Assembly (NCBI RefSeq): GCF_020012125.1
Contig: NZ_JAIFAG010000001.1
Span: 1,674,001 to 1,738,000, forward strand
Length of the DNA: 64,000 nucleotides
Direction: 5' to 3'
From: Hymenobacter psoromatis
GTDB taxonomy: Bacteria > Bacteroidota > Bacteroidia > Cytophagales > Hymenobacteraceae
Each line of letters begins with the position of its first letter. Within the stretch, counting starts at the first letter, position 1. Both the position numbers and the translations under genes were made by a program. Positions 8,943-18,378 of the stretch are shown here, piece after piece. The notes under the pieces are model-generated. The model was not told the DNA's origin and ran no database searches. It was given only the letters and a program-made list of their open reading frames with translations.

Positions 8943-9932
8943 ATGCCTACCGCCCCTACCGCTTATATCCCTACTGCCGAGCCGGTAACGCACCACGTGC
9001 GTGCCCGCCAGTTGCTCAAGGCGCACCCCGAGGTGAAGCGCCTGATGACGCGTAACGCCACCACGGCGCTCATTACGGTGGGCTGCGTGGCCCTGCAAGT
9101 GGCAGTGGCCTACGCTTTGCGCGGCCAGGCGTGGTACTGGACGCTGGCCGCCTCCTACGTGCTGGGTGCGTTCGTGTGCCACACGCTGTTCGTCATTATT
9201 CACGAGGCTACTCACAACTTAGTGTTTAAGGGCCAGTGGGCTAATGCAGCGGTGGGCATCGGGGCCAATCTACCGATGGTGCTGCCCACGGCCATGAGCT
9301 TTCGCAAGTTTCACCTCAAGCACCACTCGGCGCTGGGCCACTTCGAGCACGATGCCGACCTGCCCGACCACTACGAGGCTAAGCTCATTCAGCACTACGC
9401 CATTGGCAAGGCCGTGTGGTTGTTCTTTTTCCCGATTTTTCAGCTGGTGCGCACGTTTCGCTGCCGCAGCGTGGTGCCGTTCGATAAGTACATCGCGGCC
9501 AACTGGGTAGCCCAGATTGCCTTCAACGTGGGTATCTACTTCTGGCTGGGACCGGCGGCGTTTCTGTACCTGTTTTTTAGCTTCTGGTTTTCGGTGAGCC
9601 TGCACCCGGTGGGTGCGCGCTGGATTCAGGAGCACTACCTCATCTTAAGCCCCGAGCAGGAAACAACCTCTTACTACGGCCGCCTCAACGGCGTGCACCT
9701 CAACATCGGCTACCATAACGAGCACCACGACCTGCCCGGCGTACCCTGGAACAAGCTGCCCGAGCTGCGCCGCCTGGCTCCCGAGTTCTACGAGCCGCTG
9801 CTACACCACACCAGTTACACCAAGGTGCTGCTGCGCTTTTTATTCGACCAGGAAATATCGCTCTACTCGCGCGTTGTGCGCGGCGAAACCGTGGCAAGCC
9901 AGGTGGCCCTTTTGGTACCCGTAGCCAAATAG
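8943..9932 (+). CDS. Membrane fatty-acid desaturase, sphingolipid delta-4 desaturase (DES1)-like
   Basis: This 329-residue integral membrane di-iron desaturase has His boxes HEATH (residues 87-91), HLKHH (124-128) and HNEHHD (258-263), with hydrophobic segments between them. The pattern follows eukaryotic dihydroceramide desaturase unusually well. The N-terminus has LKAHPEVKRLM, like the LxKYPEIKxLM leader of DES1. The C-terminus has NIGYHNEHHDLPGVPW, then a late FDQEISLYSRVVR resembling the DES1 ending. I infer that it introduces a double bond into a sphingoid base or related lipid. This organism encodes serine palmitoyltransferase (56042-57280), so a substrate is plausible. A general acyl-lipid desaturase remains the alternative. 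Confidence 0.8.
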   Translation: MPTAPTAYIPTAEPVTHHVRARQLLKAHPEVKRLMTRNATTALITVGCVALQVAVAYALRGQAWYWTLAASYVLGAFVCHTLFVIIHEATHNLVFKGQWANAAVGIGANLPMVLPTAMSFRKFHLKHHSALGHFEHDADLPDHYEAKLIQHYAIGKAVWLFFFPIFQLVRTFRCRSVVPFDKYIAANWVAQIAFNVGIYFWLGPAAFLYLFFSFWFSVSLHPVGARWIQEHYLILSPEQETTSYYGRLNGVHLNIGYHNEHHDLPGVPWNKLPELRRLAPEFYEPLLHHTSYTKVLLRFLFDQEISLYSRVVRGETVASQVALLVPVAK

Positions 9933-9966
9933 CCAACGCTTTCGGCCGCCCTAGCAGGGTAGGCCC

Positions 9967-10007
9967 TACCCCCACTACGTGCCCCAGACGGGCAGGTGGT
10001 GGGGGTA
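9967..10007 (+). terminator. Hairpin terminator after the desaturase gene
   Basis: TACCCCCAC (9967-9975) pairs with GTGGGGGTA (9999-10007), with an inner TGCCC/GGGCA pair, followed by TTTTAA. It lies 35 bases after the desaturase stop. Confidence 0.6.
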
Positions 10008-10200
10008 TTTTAATACCCGGTGCACCAGGTGCTGCCGTTGGCAGTCGGTCACGGTGGCCGAAGAATTAGGTTTCTGCTTTGCACAATCGTTAATGTGAAC
10101 TTTTTTGGGTGCTAAAAAGAAGTTTTTTCTTGGTCCGCATTCTCCATATTTCTCTTCGCAAGCGATTTCAATAAGGTTTTTGATAGTAAATCGGCTTTCA

Positions 10201-10227
10201 TTGACAATTTTCTTTTTGTTATCTTTA
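10201..10227 (+). promoter_or_regulatory. Candidate susC promoter
   Basis: TTG at 10201-10203 and TATCTTTA at 10220-10227 resemble the Bacteroidota -33 (TTG) and -7 (TAnnTTTG) elements with a slightly short spacer. The site is about 170 bases upstream of susC and upstream of the operator palindrome. Confidence 0.4.
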
Positions 10228-10327
10228 AAAAAAACCAGTATTATTGTCTCGCTGATTCAAAGCGGCATCACGTTGGCTGCGCCTTTCCAGGCAAGCCGGG
10301 TAGTTGATGGCGTTTTTTTTAAGCTGC

Positions 10328-10347
10328 TTACACAATCGATTGTGTAA
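10328..10347. promoter_or_regulatory. Perfect 20-bp LacI-type operator upstream of susC
   Basis: TTACACAATCGATTGTGTAA is a perfect palindrome with the central CG typical of LacI-family operators. It ends 49 bases before the susC start and downstream of the candidate promoter, so a bound repressor would block transcription. Near-copies lie at 51918-51937, 19084-19103 and 52046-52065. The regulator at 52240-53304 is the obvious candidate. Confidence 0.7.
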
Positions 10348-10396
10348 AGTTTGCCCGTAACTCATTTCATTTTTCCCACCCAACCCCTTCTCGCTC

Positions 10397-13300
10397 ATGA
10401 GAAAGTCAGTACCCAAGATGGGGCGGCTTCTGGTGCCAGCCGCCCTCAGCTGCCTACCCCTCCAGCCCCTGTTGGCCCACAGCCGGGCCGCCACCGAAAC
10501 GAGCCGCCCAGCCTCGGCTGCCGGCCCCGTAACCGGCCGCGTCGTGGACGAAAAAGGTAACGGCCTGCCCGGCGTCAACGTCATCGTGAAGGGCACCAGC
10601 ACGGGGGCGCAAACCAACGCGGACGGCCGCTACACGATTGAGACGCCGGCCGGGGCCACGCTCATATTTTCCTACATCGGCTACCTGAGCCAGGAGGTAG
10701 CCGTGGGCGACCGCCCCAGCATTGACGTAGCCCTGGTGCCCGATAGCAAGTCGCTGGCCGATGTGGTGGTGGTAGGCTACCTGGCCCAGGACCGCCAGAA
10801 CCTGAGTAGCGCCGTAGGTACGCTCAACGTGAAGGAGGCTACCAAAATGCCAGTGCCTACCATTACGCAGGCCCTGCAAGGGCAGGTAGCGGGCGTGCAG
10901 GTGACGGGCTCGGGCGGGCCCGGCGACGCGCCAATAGTTGTTGTGCGCGGCACGGGTGGCCTGGGCAATAGCAACAGTGCCCCGCTCTACGTGATTGACG
11001 GCCTGTGGACGGACAACATCCGGGACCTTAACCCCAATGACATTGCGACGCTCAACGTGCTGAAAGATGCCTCCTCGACGGCCATTTATGGTGCGCGCGG
11101 GGCCAACGGCGTTATCCAGATAACGACCAAAAAGGGCAAGGCGGGCGTGCCAACCATTGGCATCAATGCCTATACCGGCATCGACAACGTGTCTAAGCGC
11201 TACCAGCTGACCAACGCCAGCCAATGGGCCGACCGCGCCGTGCAAGCCTACGCCAACGCCGGCCTCGACCCGCTCAATGCGGGCCAGAATAGCCTGGCCG
11301 GCGCGGTGAAGGGAGCCGGCGGCGCGTTCAACCCCAACGTGGATACCGACTGGCAGAAGGAGTTTTTCCAGACGGGCCGGGTGGAGGACTACAACGTGAA
11401 CTTCTCGGGAGGTACTACGGGCGACAACGCGGGTAGCAACTACCTGATTTCGGGCGAATACTTCCACCAGCAGGGGGTAGTAAAGGGTCCTGACTTTAAG
11501 CGCTACAGCCTGCGCCTGAACTCGGGGATGACCAAGGGAAAGTTTCGCTTTCAGGAAAATGCCCAGCTCACGCACCTCAACACGACGCTGCTTAATGGGT
11601 TTCCGTTTATTGACGTGGTGACTTTTCTGCCTACCATTCCGGTGTACGACCCGGCCAACCTGGGGGGCTTCGGCACGGGCTCGACCAAACTCAACACCTT
11701 CGCCACCAACCCCGTCGGCGCGCAGCAATTGCTGACGCGCCGGCAGTCGGACAACCGCCTGGCGGGCAACATGACGTTCGACTATTCCATTTTTGACTTC
11801 CTGACCTACCGCCTGAACCTGGCGATGGATGGGCACATGTACAGCAATTCGGATGCGCAGCAGCTGGGCATTTTGCGCCAGAATACGCAGATTAATACGT
11901 CATCCTTGACGGAGTATGAGGGCTACGACGTGTTTTTGATGGCCGAGAACACCCTGAACTTCAACAAGAGCTTTGGGGACCACCACGTGAATGTGCTGGG
12001 GGGCTACTCGGAGCGGTACATGGACTACCATAATACCAGCGCCCAGACCCAGGGCTTTACCGCCACGCCCCAGTACTATTTTCAGTTGAGCGCTGGTCAA
12101 AACGTTGGCGTGGTGACGGGCGCTGACGTAGTGGTTACGAATCGCTCGTACTTCTCGCAGGCTACCTATGACTACAAGAACCGCTACCTGCTGTCGGGTA
12201 GCTACCGGCGCGATGGCTCGTCGCGCTTCGTAGAGCAGAACCGCTACGGCAACTTCGGGGCCGCGTCCATCGGTTACCGTATTAGCGAGGAGGAGTTCTT
12301 TAAGAATGCCTTGCCGATGGTGAGCAACCTGAAAGTGCGGGCCAGCTACGGTATCATTGGCAACGACCAGCTGAACGGCGCTAACATTCCGTATTACGGC
12401 GCTTACCTGCCTACCGCCACTATTAATCAGAACACGAACTACGTACTGGGCAGCGGGCAGGTCATCACGAATGGCCGAACCGCTACGGTATTGCCAAGCC
12501 CTGGCTTGCAGTGGGAAGAGCGCCGCGTGAAAGACGTGGGTCTGGACTTGGCCGTATTCGACAATCACTTGACTTTCACGGCCGACTACTACGTGTCGGA
12601 GTCACGCAAGGCCTTGGCCCCCGTGGTAGTGCCTATTTACACCGGCAATTTTGGGCCGGTATATGAGAATGCGGGCAACATTCAAAACAAAGGTCTGGAG
12701 CTAGCCCTGGGTTACCAGAACACGGCAGGAGAATTCAGATACAGTGTTAACGCTAACGTAACCACGCTGCAAAACCTGGTGACGGCGGTACCTAACGCCG
12801 GCCAGACACTAATAGATGGCCAGAACCTGACCAGCACGGGCGTGGGCACGTCGGTGGGCTCGTTCTTCCTGATTCCGATGGCGGGCATCTTCCAGACGCA
12901 GGATGAGGTGGCGAACTACAAGAACGCGGCGGGCCAGGTGATTCAGCCCTACGCCGCGCCCGGCGACGTGAAGTATGCCGATACCAACGGCGACGGCGTG
13001 ATTGACTCTAAAGACCGCGTGCACGTGGTCACCCTTCCCTACCCTGCAATACGGCCTGAACGTGAGCCTGGGCTACAAGGGCTTCGACCTGTCGATATTC
13101 GCGCAGGGCGTGCACGGCAACGTGATTTACAACAACGCCAAGTACGCCCTGGAGCGCTACGACGGCCCCAGCAACTACGAGCTGAACGTGCTGCCGTGGT
13201 CGGCCGACAACCCTAGCAATTCCAACGCCCGTCTGCTGCAGGGTGGCGGGGCTAACTCGAACTCGGCCTCGATGAATGCCCTCTACAACACCACGCGCTG

Positions 13301-13553
13301 GCTGGAAGACGGCTCGTACCTGCGCCTGAAGAACGTGCAGCTGGGCTACACCTTCGGCAAGAATCTGCTGGGCTGGGCCCCGGCTATCAACTCGCTGCGG
13401 GTGTACGTGACGGGGCGCAACATCGTGACCTTCACCAAGTACACGGGCTACGACCCCGAAATTTCGAATCCCGACTTCTTCGGCCGGGGTATCGATAACA
13501 GCGCCTACCCCAACGTGCGTACGTTCACGGGCGGCGTGCAGGCCACTTTTTAA
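10397..13553 (+). CDS. SusC/RagA-family TonB-dependent outer-membrane transporter, interrupted by a frameshift
   Basis: This would be the outer-membrane importer of oligosaccharides, partner of the SusD-like gene that follows. In order it has a signal peptide, a carboxypeptidase-regulatory-like domain (about residues 48-125, GRVVDEKGNGLPGVNV), a TonB-box region (VVVVGYLAQDR), the plug with LYVIDG and ASSTAIYGARGANGVI, and the barrel. The frame breaks at about base 13028. The first frame reads NGDGVIDSKDR then nonsense, ending at 13216. The expected continuation, SPFPTLQYGLNVSLGYKGFD, resumes one base later and runs to the stop at 13553. Adding two bases would restore V-G-S-P. Rejoined, it is about 1,050 residues, normal for SusC. 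Either the transporter is inactive or the assembly has an indel. Confidence 0.88.
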
Positions 13554-13569
13554 TGATGGATGACGAACG

Positions 13570-13627
13570 ACCGGTGCCGAATGCTTGGGCAGCGCGCCGC
13601 GCGGCCAATGAAGCATTCGGCACTGGT
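13570..13627. repeat. Hairpin between susC and susD
   Basis: ACCGGTGCCGAATGCTT (13570-13586) pairs with AAGCATTCGGCACTGGT (13611-13627), with one mismatch and a 24-base GC-rich loop. A hairpin here could lower readthrough from susC into susD, or protect the upstream mRNA end. Confidence 0.55.
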
Positions 13628-13674
13628 TGGTAGTCAGTAGTCACGGGTCACTAGTCATTAACTACTCCTCTTTT

Positions 13675-15207
13675 ATGAAATCCCACAAAATCTTTACCCT
13701 GGCGCTGGCGGGCAGCCTTTTGGCCGCCACTGGCTGTAAAAAAGACTTACTCAACCAGACCAACCCCAACACGCTGTCGGTGTCACAGTTCTGGCTCACA
13801 GCCGACGATGCGAACAGGGGCATCATTGCCTCCTATTCAGGCATTCAGCAATACGGCGTGTACGACCACTGCTGGCAGTTTATGGCGGCCCGCTCGGACG
13901 AGACATACAGCCAGAGCCCCTACGTGGAACTAGCCGTGTTTACGCGCTTCGTGCAGGCCAACAATAACTTCTTCATCTCGGCTTTTGCCTGGAACGACTA
14001 CTACCGCACTATTTTCCGCACCAATCAGGCGCTGAACCACATTCCGAGCATCACAATGGATGCGACGCTGCAAAAGCAGTACCTCGCGGAAGCGCGCTTC
14101 ATCCGAGCGCTGATGTACTACGACCTGGATTCGTTTTTTGGCAACGTGCCCTTGATTACGGAAGAGCCCAATGTGACGACCCGCGTGAAGCAGGTGGGCC
14201 CGGCCGAGGTAGAGGCCCAGGTAATTGCCGACCTGATGGCGGCCATCCCCGACCTGCCCGTGGCCTACGCCGCCGCTGACCTGGGCCGCGCCACTAAGGG
14301 AGCAGCGCAGGCGCTGCTGGCCAAGATGTACATGCAGCAGCACAAGTACACGGAGGCTTCGGCCTTGTTCACGACCATCATCAGCTCGGGTAAGTATTCG
14401 CTGGTGCCCAGCTACTTGGATAACTTCACCGAGGCCAACGAGAACAACAGCGAGTCGCTGTTTGAGGTGCAGTACACGGGGGCAGTGCTCGACGTGGGGC
14501 AGGGCCAGGATATTGCCTCCGCCTCGGAGGGCTACGACCGACCCAACTTCTTCGGGCCGCCCATCTACTCGTTTGCCGACGTGCAGCCCCGGCAGTCGCT
14601 CACGGCCTCGTTTACCGACTCGACGACTGCGCTGGTACCCGGCACCAAGAAGCACGCCATCGACCCGCGCCGTGATATTTCCATTATCAGCTCGCTCAAC
14701 CCAGACGTATTCTACGGCAAAACCTTCGTGCAGCTGGGCTATAACCCCAGCCAGCAGTACTGGCGCAAATACCTGAATGACCGCACCCGCACCACGCCCG
14801 AAAACTTCACTTCGGGCATCAACTTCCGGCTGATTCGCTACGGCGATATCCTGCTGCTGCAAGCCGAGGCGCTGAATGAGCTGGGCCAAACGGCGGCCGC
14901 CGTGCCGCTCGTGAACCAGGTGCGGGCCCGCGTGGGCCTGGGCCCCGTGCCGATGGCCAACGCAGCTAGCCAGAGTGCGCTGCGCCTCTACATGCGCGAT
15001 GAGCGCGGCCGCGAGCTGGCCGGCGAAGGCCAGCGCTGGTACGACATCGTGCGCTGGGGCCTGCTCGACAACCAGGCGGGCCTCGACTACCTCATCGCCA
15101 GGGACCCCGACTTTACCAACTTCGTGCTCGGCAAGTCGAAGCTCCTACCCCTGCCGCAGACCGACATCGACCTCGACCCCACCATCAAGCAAAACCCTGG
15201 CTACTAA
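13675..15207 (+). CDS. SusD/RagB-family outer-membrane sugar-binding lipoprotein
   Basis: This 510-residue surface lipoprotein caps the SusC transporter and binds the glycan. It has a lipoprotein signal ending in LLAATGC (lipidated C21), TPR-like helices through the first half (AEARFIRALMYYDLDSFFGNVPL) and the SusD C-terminal signature LRLYMRDERGRELAGEGQRWYDIVRWG. I chose the ATG at 13675 because it directly precedes the signal peptide; an upstream in-frame start would add a poor leader. It follows susC by 121 bases and precedes a GH43 arabinanase, so arabinan or arabino-oligosaccharides are the likely ligand. It appears intact although its susC partner is frameshifted. Confidence 0.94.
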   Translation: MKSHKIFTLALAGSLLAATGCKKDLLNQTNPNTLSVSQFWLTADDANRGIIASYSGIQQYGVYDHCWQFMAARSDETYSQSPYVELAVFTRFVQANNNFFISAFAWNDYYRTIFRTNQALNHIPSITMDATLQKQYLAEARFIRALMYYDLDSFFGNVPLITEEPNVTTRVKQVGPAEVEAQVIADLMAAIPDLPVAYAAADLGRATKGAAQALLAKMYMQQHKYTEASALFTTIISSGKYSLVPSYLDNFTEANENNSESLFEVQYTGAVLDVGQGQDIASASEGYDRPNFFGPPIYSFADVQPRQSLTASFTDSTTALVPGTKKHAIDPRRDISIISSLNPDVFYGKTFVQLGYNPSQQYWRKYLNDRTRTTPENFTSGINFRLIRYGDILLLQAEALNELGQTAAAVPLVNQVRARVGLGPVPMANAASQSALRLYMRDERGRELAGEGQRWYDIVRWGLLDNQAGLDYLIARDPDFTNFVLGKSKLLPLPQTDIDLDPTIKQNPGY

Positions 15208-15292
15208 CTAAGAAAAGTCCCTATCCCCTCGTCTGGCTTAGAAGGGGGGGTAGGGGCTGTGCTGGTTTTCTACTCATCCATTCCCACCCGCT

Positions 15293-16975
15293 ATGCTCCA
15301 TTCGTTACTTTTGCGCGCCGGGCGCTTGGCCGGACTGGTGCTGCTACTTGGCTGGCTGGTTACTCCCGCCTTGGCGCTGCAAGGTGCGCTAGGTATTCAC
15401 GACCCTTCGACCATTGTGAAAAGTGGCAGCAAATACTGGGTGTTTGGGACCGGCGACGGCATTGCCTGCAAATACTCGACCGACCTCATCAACTGGACCG
15501 ACGCGCCCTCGGTGTATACCAAAACGGCCTACCCCGGCTGGATTAACGGCAAGGTGCCGGGCTTCGCGGGCACATTCTGGGCGCCCGAGTGCCGCTATCT
15601 AAACGGCAAATATTACCTCTATTACTCGTGCTCCACGTTTGGCTCACAGGTATCGACTATCGGGCTGGCCACCACCCCGACGCTCGATGCTACCGACCCG
15701 GCGTACAAGTGGACCGACCAGGGCGAGGTGATTTCGAGCAATACGACCACCGTGGCCAACGCCATCGACCCAGCCATCTTTACCGATGCTAGCAGTAACC
15801 TCTGGCTCAGCTACGGTTCGTACTTCGGTGGCATTCGCATCACGCAGCTTGATGCGACCACGGGCAAGCCGCTCAACGTTGCTACCCAATACACGGTGGC
15901 CAATGGGGGGGTAGAGGCCTCCTACGTGGCGTATAATAATGGTTTTTACTACCTCTTTGTGAACCGCGGCACCTGCTGCAACGGCGTCAGCAGCACCTAC
16001 TATATTCAGGTGGGCCGCTCGGCCAGTCCTACGGGGCCCTACCTCGACCAGACCGGCAAGGACCTGAATGCCAACGGCGGCACCACGCTGCTGAGCAGCG
16101 CCGCCCGCTACGTCGGGCCGGGTCACACCGGTATTTTCACGGAGAACGGCGTGACGTATTTCAGCCATCATTATTACGATGGCTACGACAACGGCGCCCC
16201 CAAGCTAGGCCTGGCGCAGCTGACCTGGGCCGCCAGCGGCTGGCCCACCGTGAGCCGCGACTGGCTGGACGCCGGCCGCTACACCCTCAAAAACCAGAAT
16301 AGCGGCCTGGTGTGGGATGCCTGGGGCTGCACCGGCGTATCGGGCCAGCTGGTGGCCCAGGGCACGCCCAGCGGCCTCACCTGCCAGCAGTGGAACCTGA
16401 CGCCGCTCGGCGCGGGTGCCTACAAAATCACGAACGCCCTCGGCGGCCTGGCCACGGATGTTATTGGCTGCCTGCCCGACGCGGGCACTAAGCTTCAGCT
16501 GTATGCCTCCAATGGCCTCGTGTGCCAGCAGTACGTGGTAGAGCGCGCCAGCGATGGCACGTTCATCTTCACCTCGGCCACTGGCAACAACGTGGTGGAG
16601 GTGCCCAACTGCTCGACTACCCCCGGCCAGCAGCTGGGCCTGTGGACATACAACGGCTTTGGCTGCCAGCGCTGGATTCCGGCGCTGGTGACTAATCCAC
16701 TGGCTGCGGCCCGCGCGCAGTCGCTGGCGGGCGTCAGCATTTACCCGGTGCCGGCGCAGGCCGGCCGCTTCACGGTGGAGCTGGGCGGCGCGGCCGGGGT
16801 AGGGGGCAGCACGGTAGTAGAGGTAGTCAATTCACAGGGGCAGGCGGTGTACCAGCGGCAGTTTGACCCGCAGCAAACGACGCTGGCCGTGGAAACTGGC
16901 CTGAGTGCGGGCATCTATTTGGTGCGCGTGCGCCGCGAAGGGGGCATATTTACGCAAAAAGTGTCCGTTTTTTAA
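15293..16975 (+). CDS. Secreted GH43 arabinanase with ricin-type lectin domain and T9SS sorting domain
   Basis: This 560-residue protein has a signal peptide (about 1-29), a five-bladed GH43 catalytic domain (about 30-325), a ricin-B-like QxW carbohydrate-binding region (about 330-465, with repeated QQW/QRW) and a C-terminal type IX secretion sorting domain (SIYPVPAQAGRF to the end). The GH43 triad is visible as D37 (IHDPS), D159 (AIDPAI) and E208 (GGVEAS). IHDPSTIVKSG, FWAPECR and the CCNGVSSTYYI block resemble endo-1,5-alpha-L-arabinanases. It should act at the surface or outside the cell, cutting arabinan for SusCD uptake. It is intact, and the aldose epimerase gene follows after 17 bases. 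Confidence 0.9.
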   Translation: MLHSLLLRAGRLAGLVLLLGWLVTPALALQGALGIHDPSTIVKSGSKYWVFGTGDGIACKYSTDLINWTDAPSVYTKTAYPGWINGKVPGFAGTFWAPECRYLNGKYYLYYSCSTFGSQVSTIGLATTPTLDATDPAYKWTDQGEVISSNTTTVANAIDPAIFTDASSNLWLSYGSYFGGIRITQLDATTGKPLNVATQYTVANGGVEASYVAYNNGFYYLFVNRGTCCNGVSSTYYIQVGRSASPTGPYLDQTGKDLNANGGTTLLSSAARYVGPGHTGIFTENGVTYFSHHYYDGYDNGAPKLGLAQLTWAASGWPTVSRDWLDAGRYTLKNQNSGLVWDAWGCTGVSGQLVAQGTPSGLTCQQWNLTPLGAGAYKITNALGGLATDVIGCLPDAGTKLQLYASNGLVCQQYVVERASDGTFIFTSATGNNVVEVPNCSTTPGQQLGLWTYNGFGCQRWIPALVTNPLAAARAQSLAGVSIYPVPAQAGRFTVELGGAAGVGGSTVVEVVNSQGQAVYQRQFDPQQTTLAVETGLSAGIYLVRVRREGGIFTQKVSVF

Positions 16976-16992
16976 TCTTTCCCTCCTCGTTC

Positions 16993-18201
16993 ATGCTCAC
17001 CACCCCACGCCTTCGCGTACTTGCCGCCGGCTTCGGCAGCGCCCTGCTGCTGGCCGCCTGCTCGTCCAATTCTACCACCAGCCAGGAAGCGGCTACCACT
17101 TCGGCCCCGGCCGACTCGGCCGCGACCGGCGCTAGCGCTTCCGCCACCATGCCTACTTCCACTGCGTTTGGCAAAACTGCCGACGGTACTGAAATCCAGC
17201 TTTTTACCCTCACCAACGCCCACGGCCTCAAGGCCAGCATCAGCACCCTCGGCGGCACGCTCACCAGCCTGCTCGTGCCCGATAAGGACGGCAAGATGAG
17301 CGACGTTATCCTGGGTTTTGATAACGTAAGCGGCTACCTCAGCCCCGCGTTTAAGAAGGCGAATCCATACTTCGGCGCGCTCATCGGGCGCTACGGCAAC
17401 CGCATCGCCAAGGGCCAATTTACCCTTGATGGCAAGACCTACCACGTCGGTATTAATAATAATGGCAACTCGCTGCACGGCGGCAACGTGGGCTTCAACC
17501 AGAAGGTGTGGACCGCCAAGCCCGGCACCTCGGCCGACGGCGAAACCCTGACCCTTAAGTACCTCAGCAAGGACGGCGAGGAAGGTTACCCCGGCAACCT
17601 GACCGTGACGGTGGTCTACACCCTCACCGCCGACAACGCCCTTAAAATCGACTATACCGCCACCACCGACAAGGCTACCCCCATCAACCTCACCAACCAC
17701 GCCTACTTCAACCTGGCCCTGGGCCAGCGCAAGGACGTGCTGGCCCACATGGTGACGATTCCGGCCGACCGCTACACGGTGGTCGATGCCAACCTGATTC
17801 CGACCGGCGAGCTGCGGCCGGTAAAGGGCACGCCCTTCGACTTTACTACCCCCCACGCCATCGGCGAGCGCATTGCGCAGGTGCCCGGCGGCTACGACCA
17901 CAACTGGGTGCTGAACCAGACCACCGGCCAGCACAGCGCCGCCACCGTGTTTGAGCCCACCACTGGCCGCACCCTGGAAGTGACCACCGACCAGCCGGGG
18001 GTGCAGTTCTACACCGGCAATTTCCTGGATGGTACTTTGACCGGCAAAGGGGGGGTAGTGTACGGCAAGCACGCCGGCTTCTGCCTCGAAACCCAGCATT
18101 TCCCCGACTCGCCCAACCAGCCCAAGTTTCCGAGCACTATTTTGAAGCCGGGCGAGACGTACCACACTACTACCAGCTACACGTTTGGGGTGCGGAAGTA
18201 A
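16993..18201 (+). CDS. galM: Aldose 1-epimerase (mutarotase) lipoprotein
   Basis: This 402-residue protein has a lipoprotein signal (ALLLAACSS, C23), then a full GalM beta-sandwich domain from about residue 55. Family marks are GRYGNRIAKGQF, NSLHGG, LTNHAYFNLA and the catalytic-Glu region GFCLETQHFPDSPNQP. It interconverts sugar anomers, here probably alpha- and beta-L-arabinose (the isomerase next door uses one form), in the periplasm or at the inner leaflet of the outer membrane. It sits 17 bases after the GH43 gene and upstream of araBDA, in a clear catabolic order. Confidence 0.92.
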   Translation: MLTTPRLRVLAAGFGSALLLAACSSNSTTSQEAATTSAPADSAATGASASATMPTSTAFGKTADGTEIQLFTLTNAHGLKASISTLGGTLTSLLVPDKDGKMSDVILGFDNVSGYLSPAFKKANPYFGALIGRYGNRIAKGQFTLDGKTYHVGINNNGNSLHGGNVGFNQKVWTAKPGTSADGETLTLKYLSKDGEEGYPGNLTVTVVYTLTADNALKIDYTATTDKATPINLTNHAYFNLALGQRKDVLAHMVTIPADRYTVVDANLIPTGELRPVKGTPFDFTTPHAIGERIAQVPGGYDHNWVLNQTTGQHSAATVFEPTTGRTLEVTTDQPGVQFYTGNFLDGTLTGKGGVVYGKHAGFCLETQHFPDSPNQPKFPSTILKPGETYHTTTSYTFGVRK

Positions 18202-18221
18202 GCCAGACTAGTATCACTCGG

Positions 18222-18347
18222 TTGTCCTTGCGAGCGTAACGAAGTAGAGCGCGGCAATCTTTCCTTACCGTTCGTCTCATCGGATTTACTTCTCCTAGCG
18301 TGAAGGAAAGATTGCCGCGCTTCACTTCGTTGCGCTCGCAATGACAA
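18222..18347. repeat. Long inverted repeat, family A, between galM and araB
   Basis: Two 45-base arms (18222-18266 and 18303-18347) differ at four positions and enclose a 36-base loop. The head TTGTCMTTGCGAGCG matches the repeat at 5079-5172. The hairpin sits just upstream of the araB start and could act as a terminator for the susCD-GH43-galM unit. Confidence 0.8.
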
Positions 18348-18378
18348 ACGTTTTTTAAATTTATAACTACGTCTTAAC

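Larger units (their letters stand above)
10008..10396. other. AT-rich regulatory gap upstream of susC
   Basis: This gap is much richer in A and T than its surroundings. It holds a promoter-like sequence, a 20-bp operator palindrome and a partial CACAATCG half-site near 10082. I do not support a protein gene here; an 80-codon open frame in it has no family features. Confidence 0.55.

Noticed and set aside
10105..10347. An 80-codon open frame upstream of susC
   Set aside because: It is AT-rich gap sequence covering the promoter and operator, with no family motif and a low-complexity peptide.
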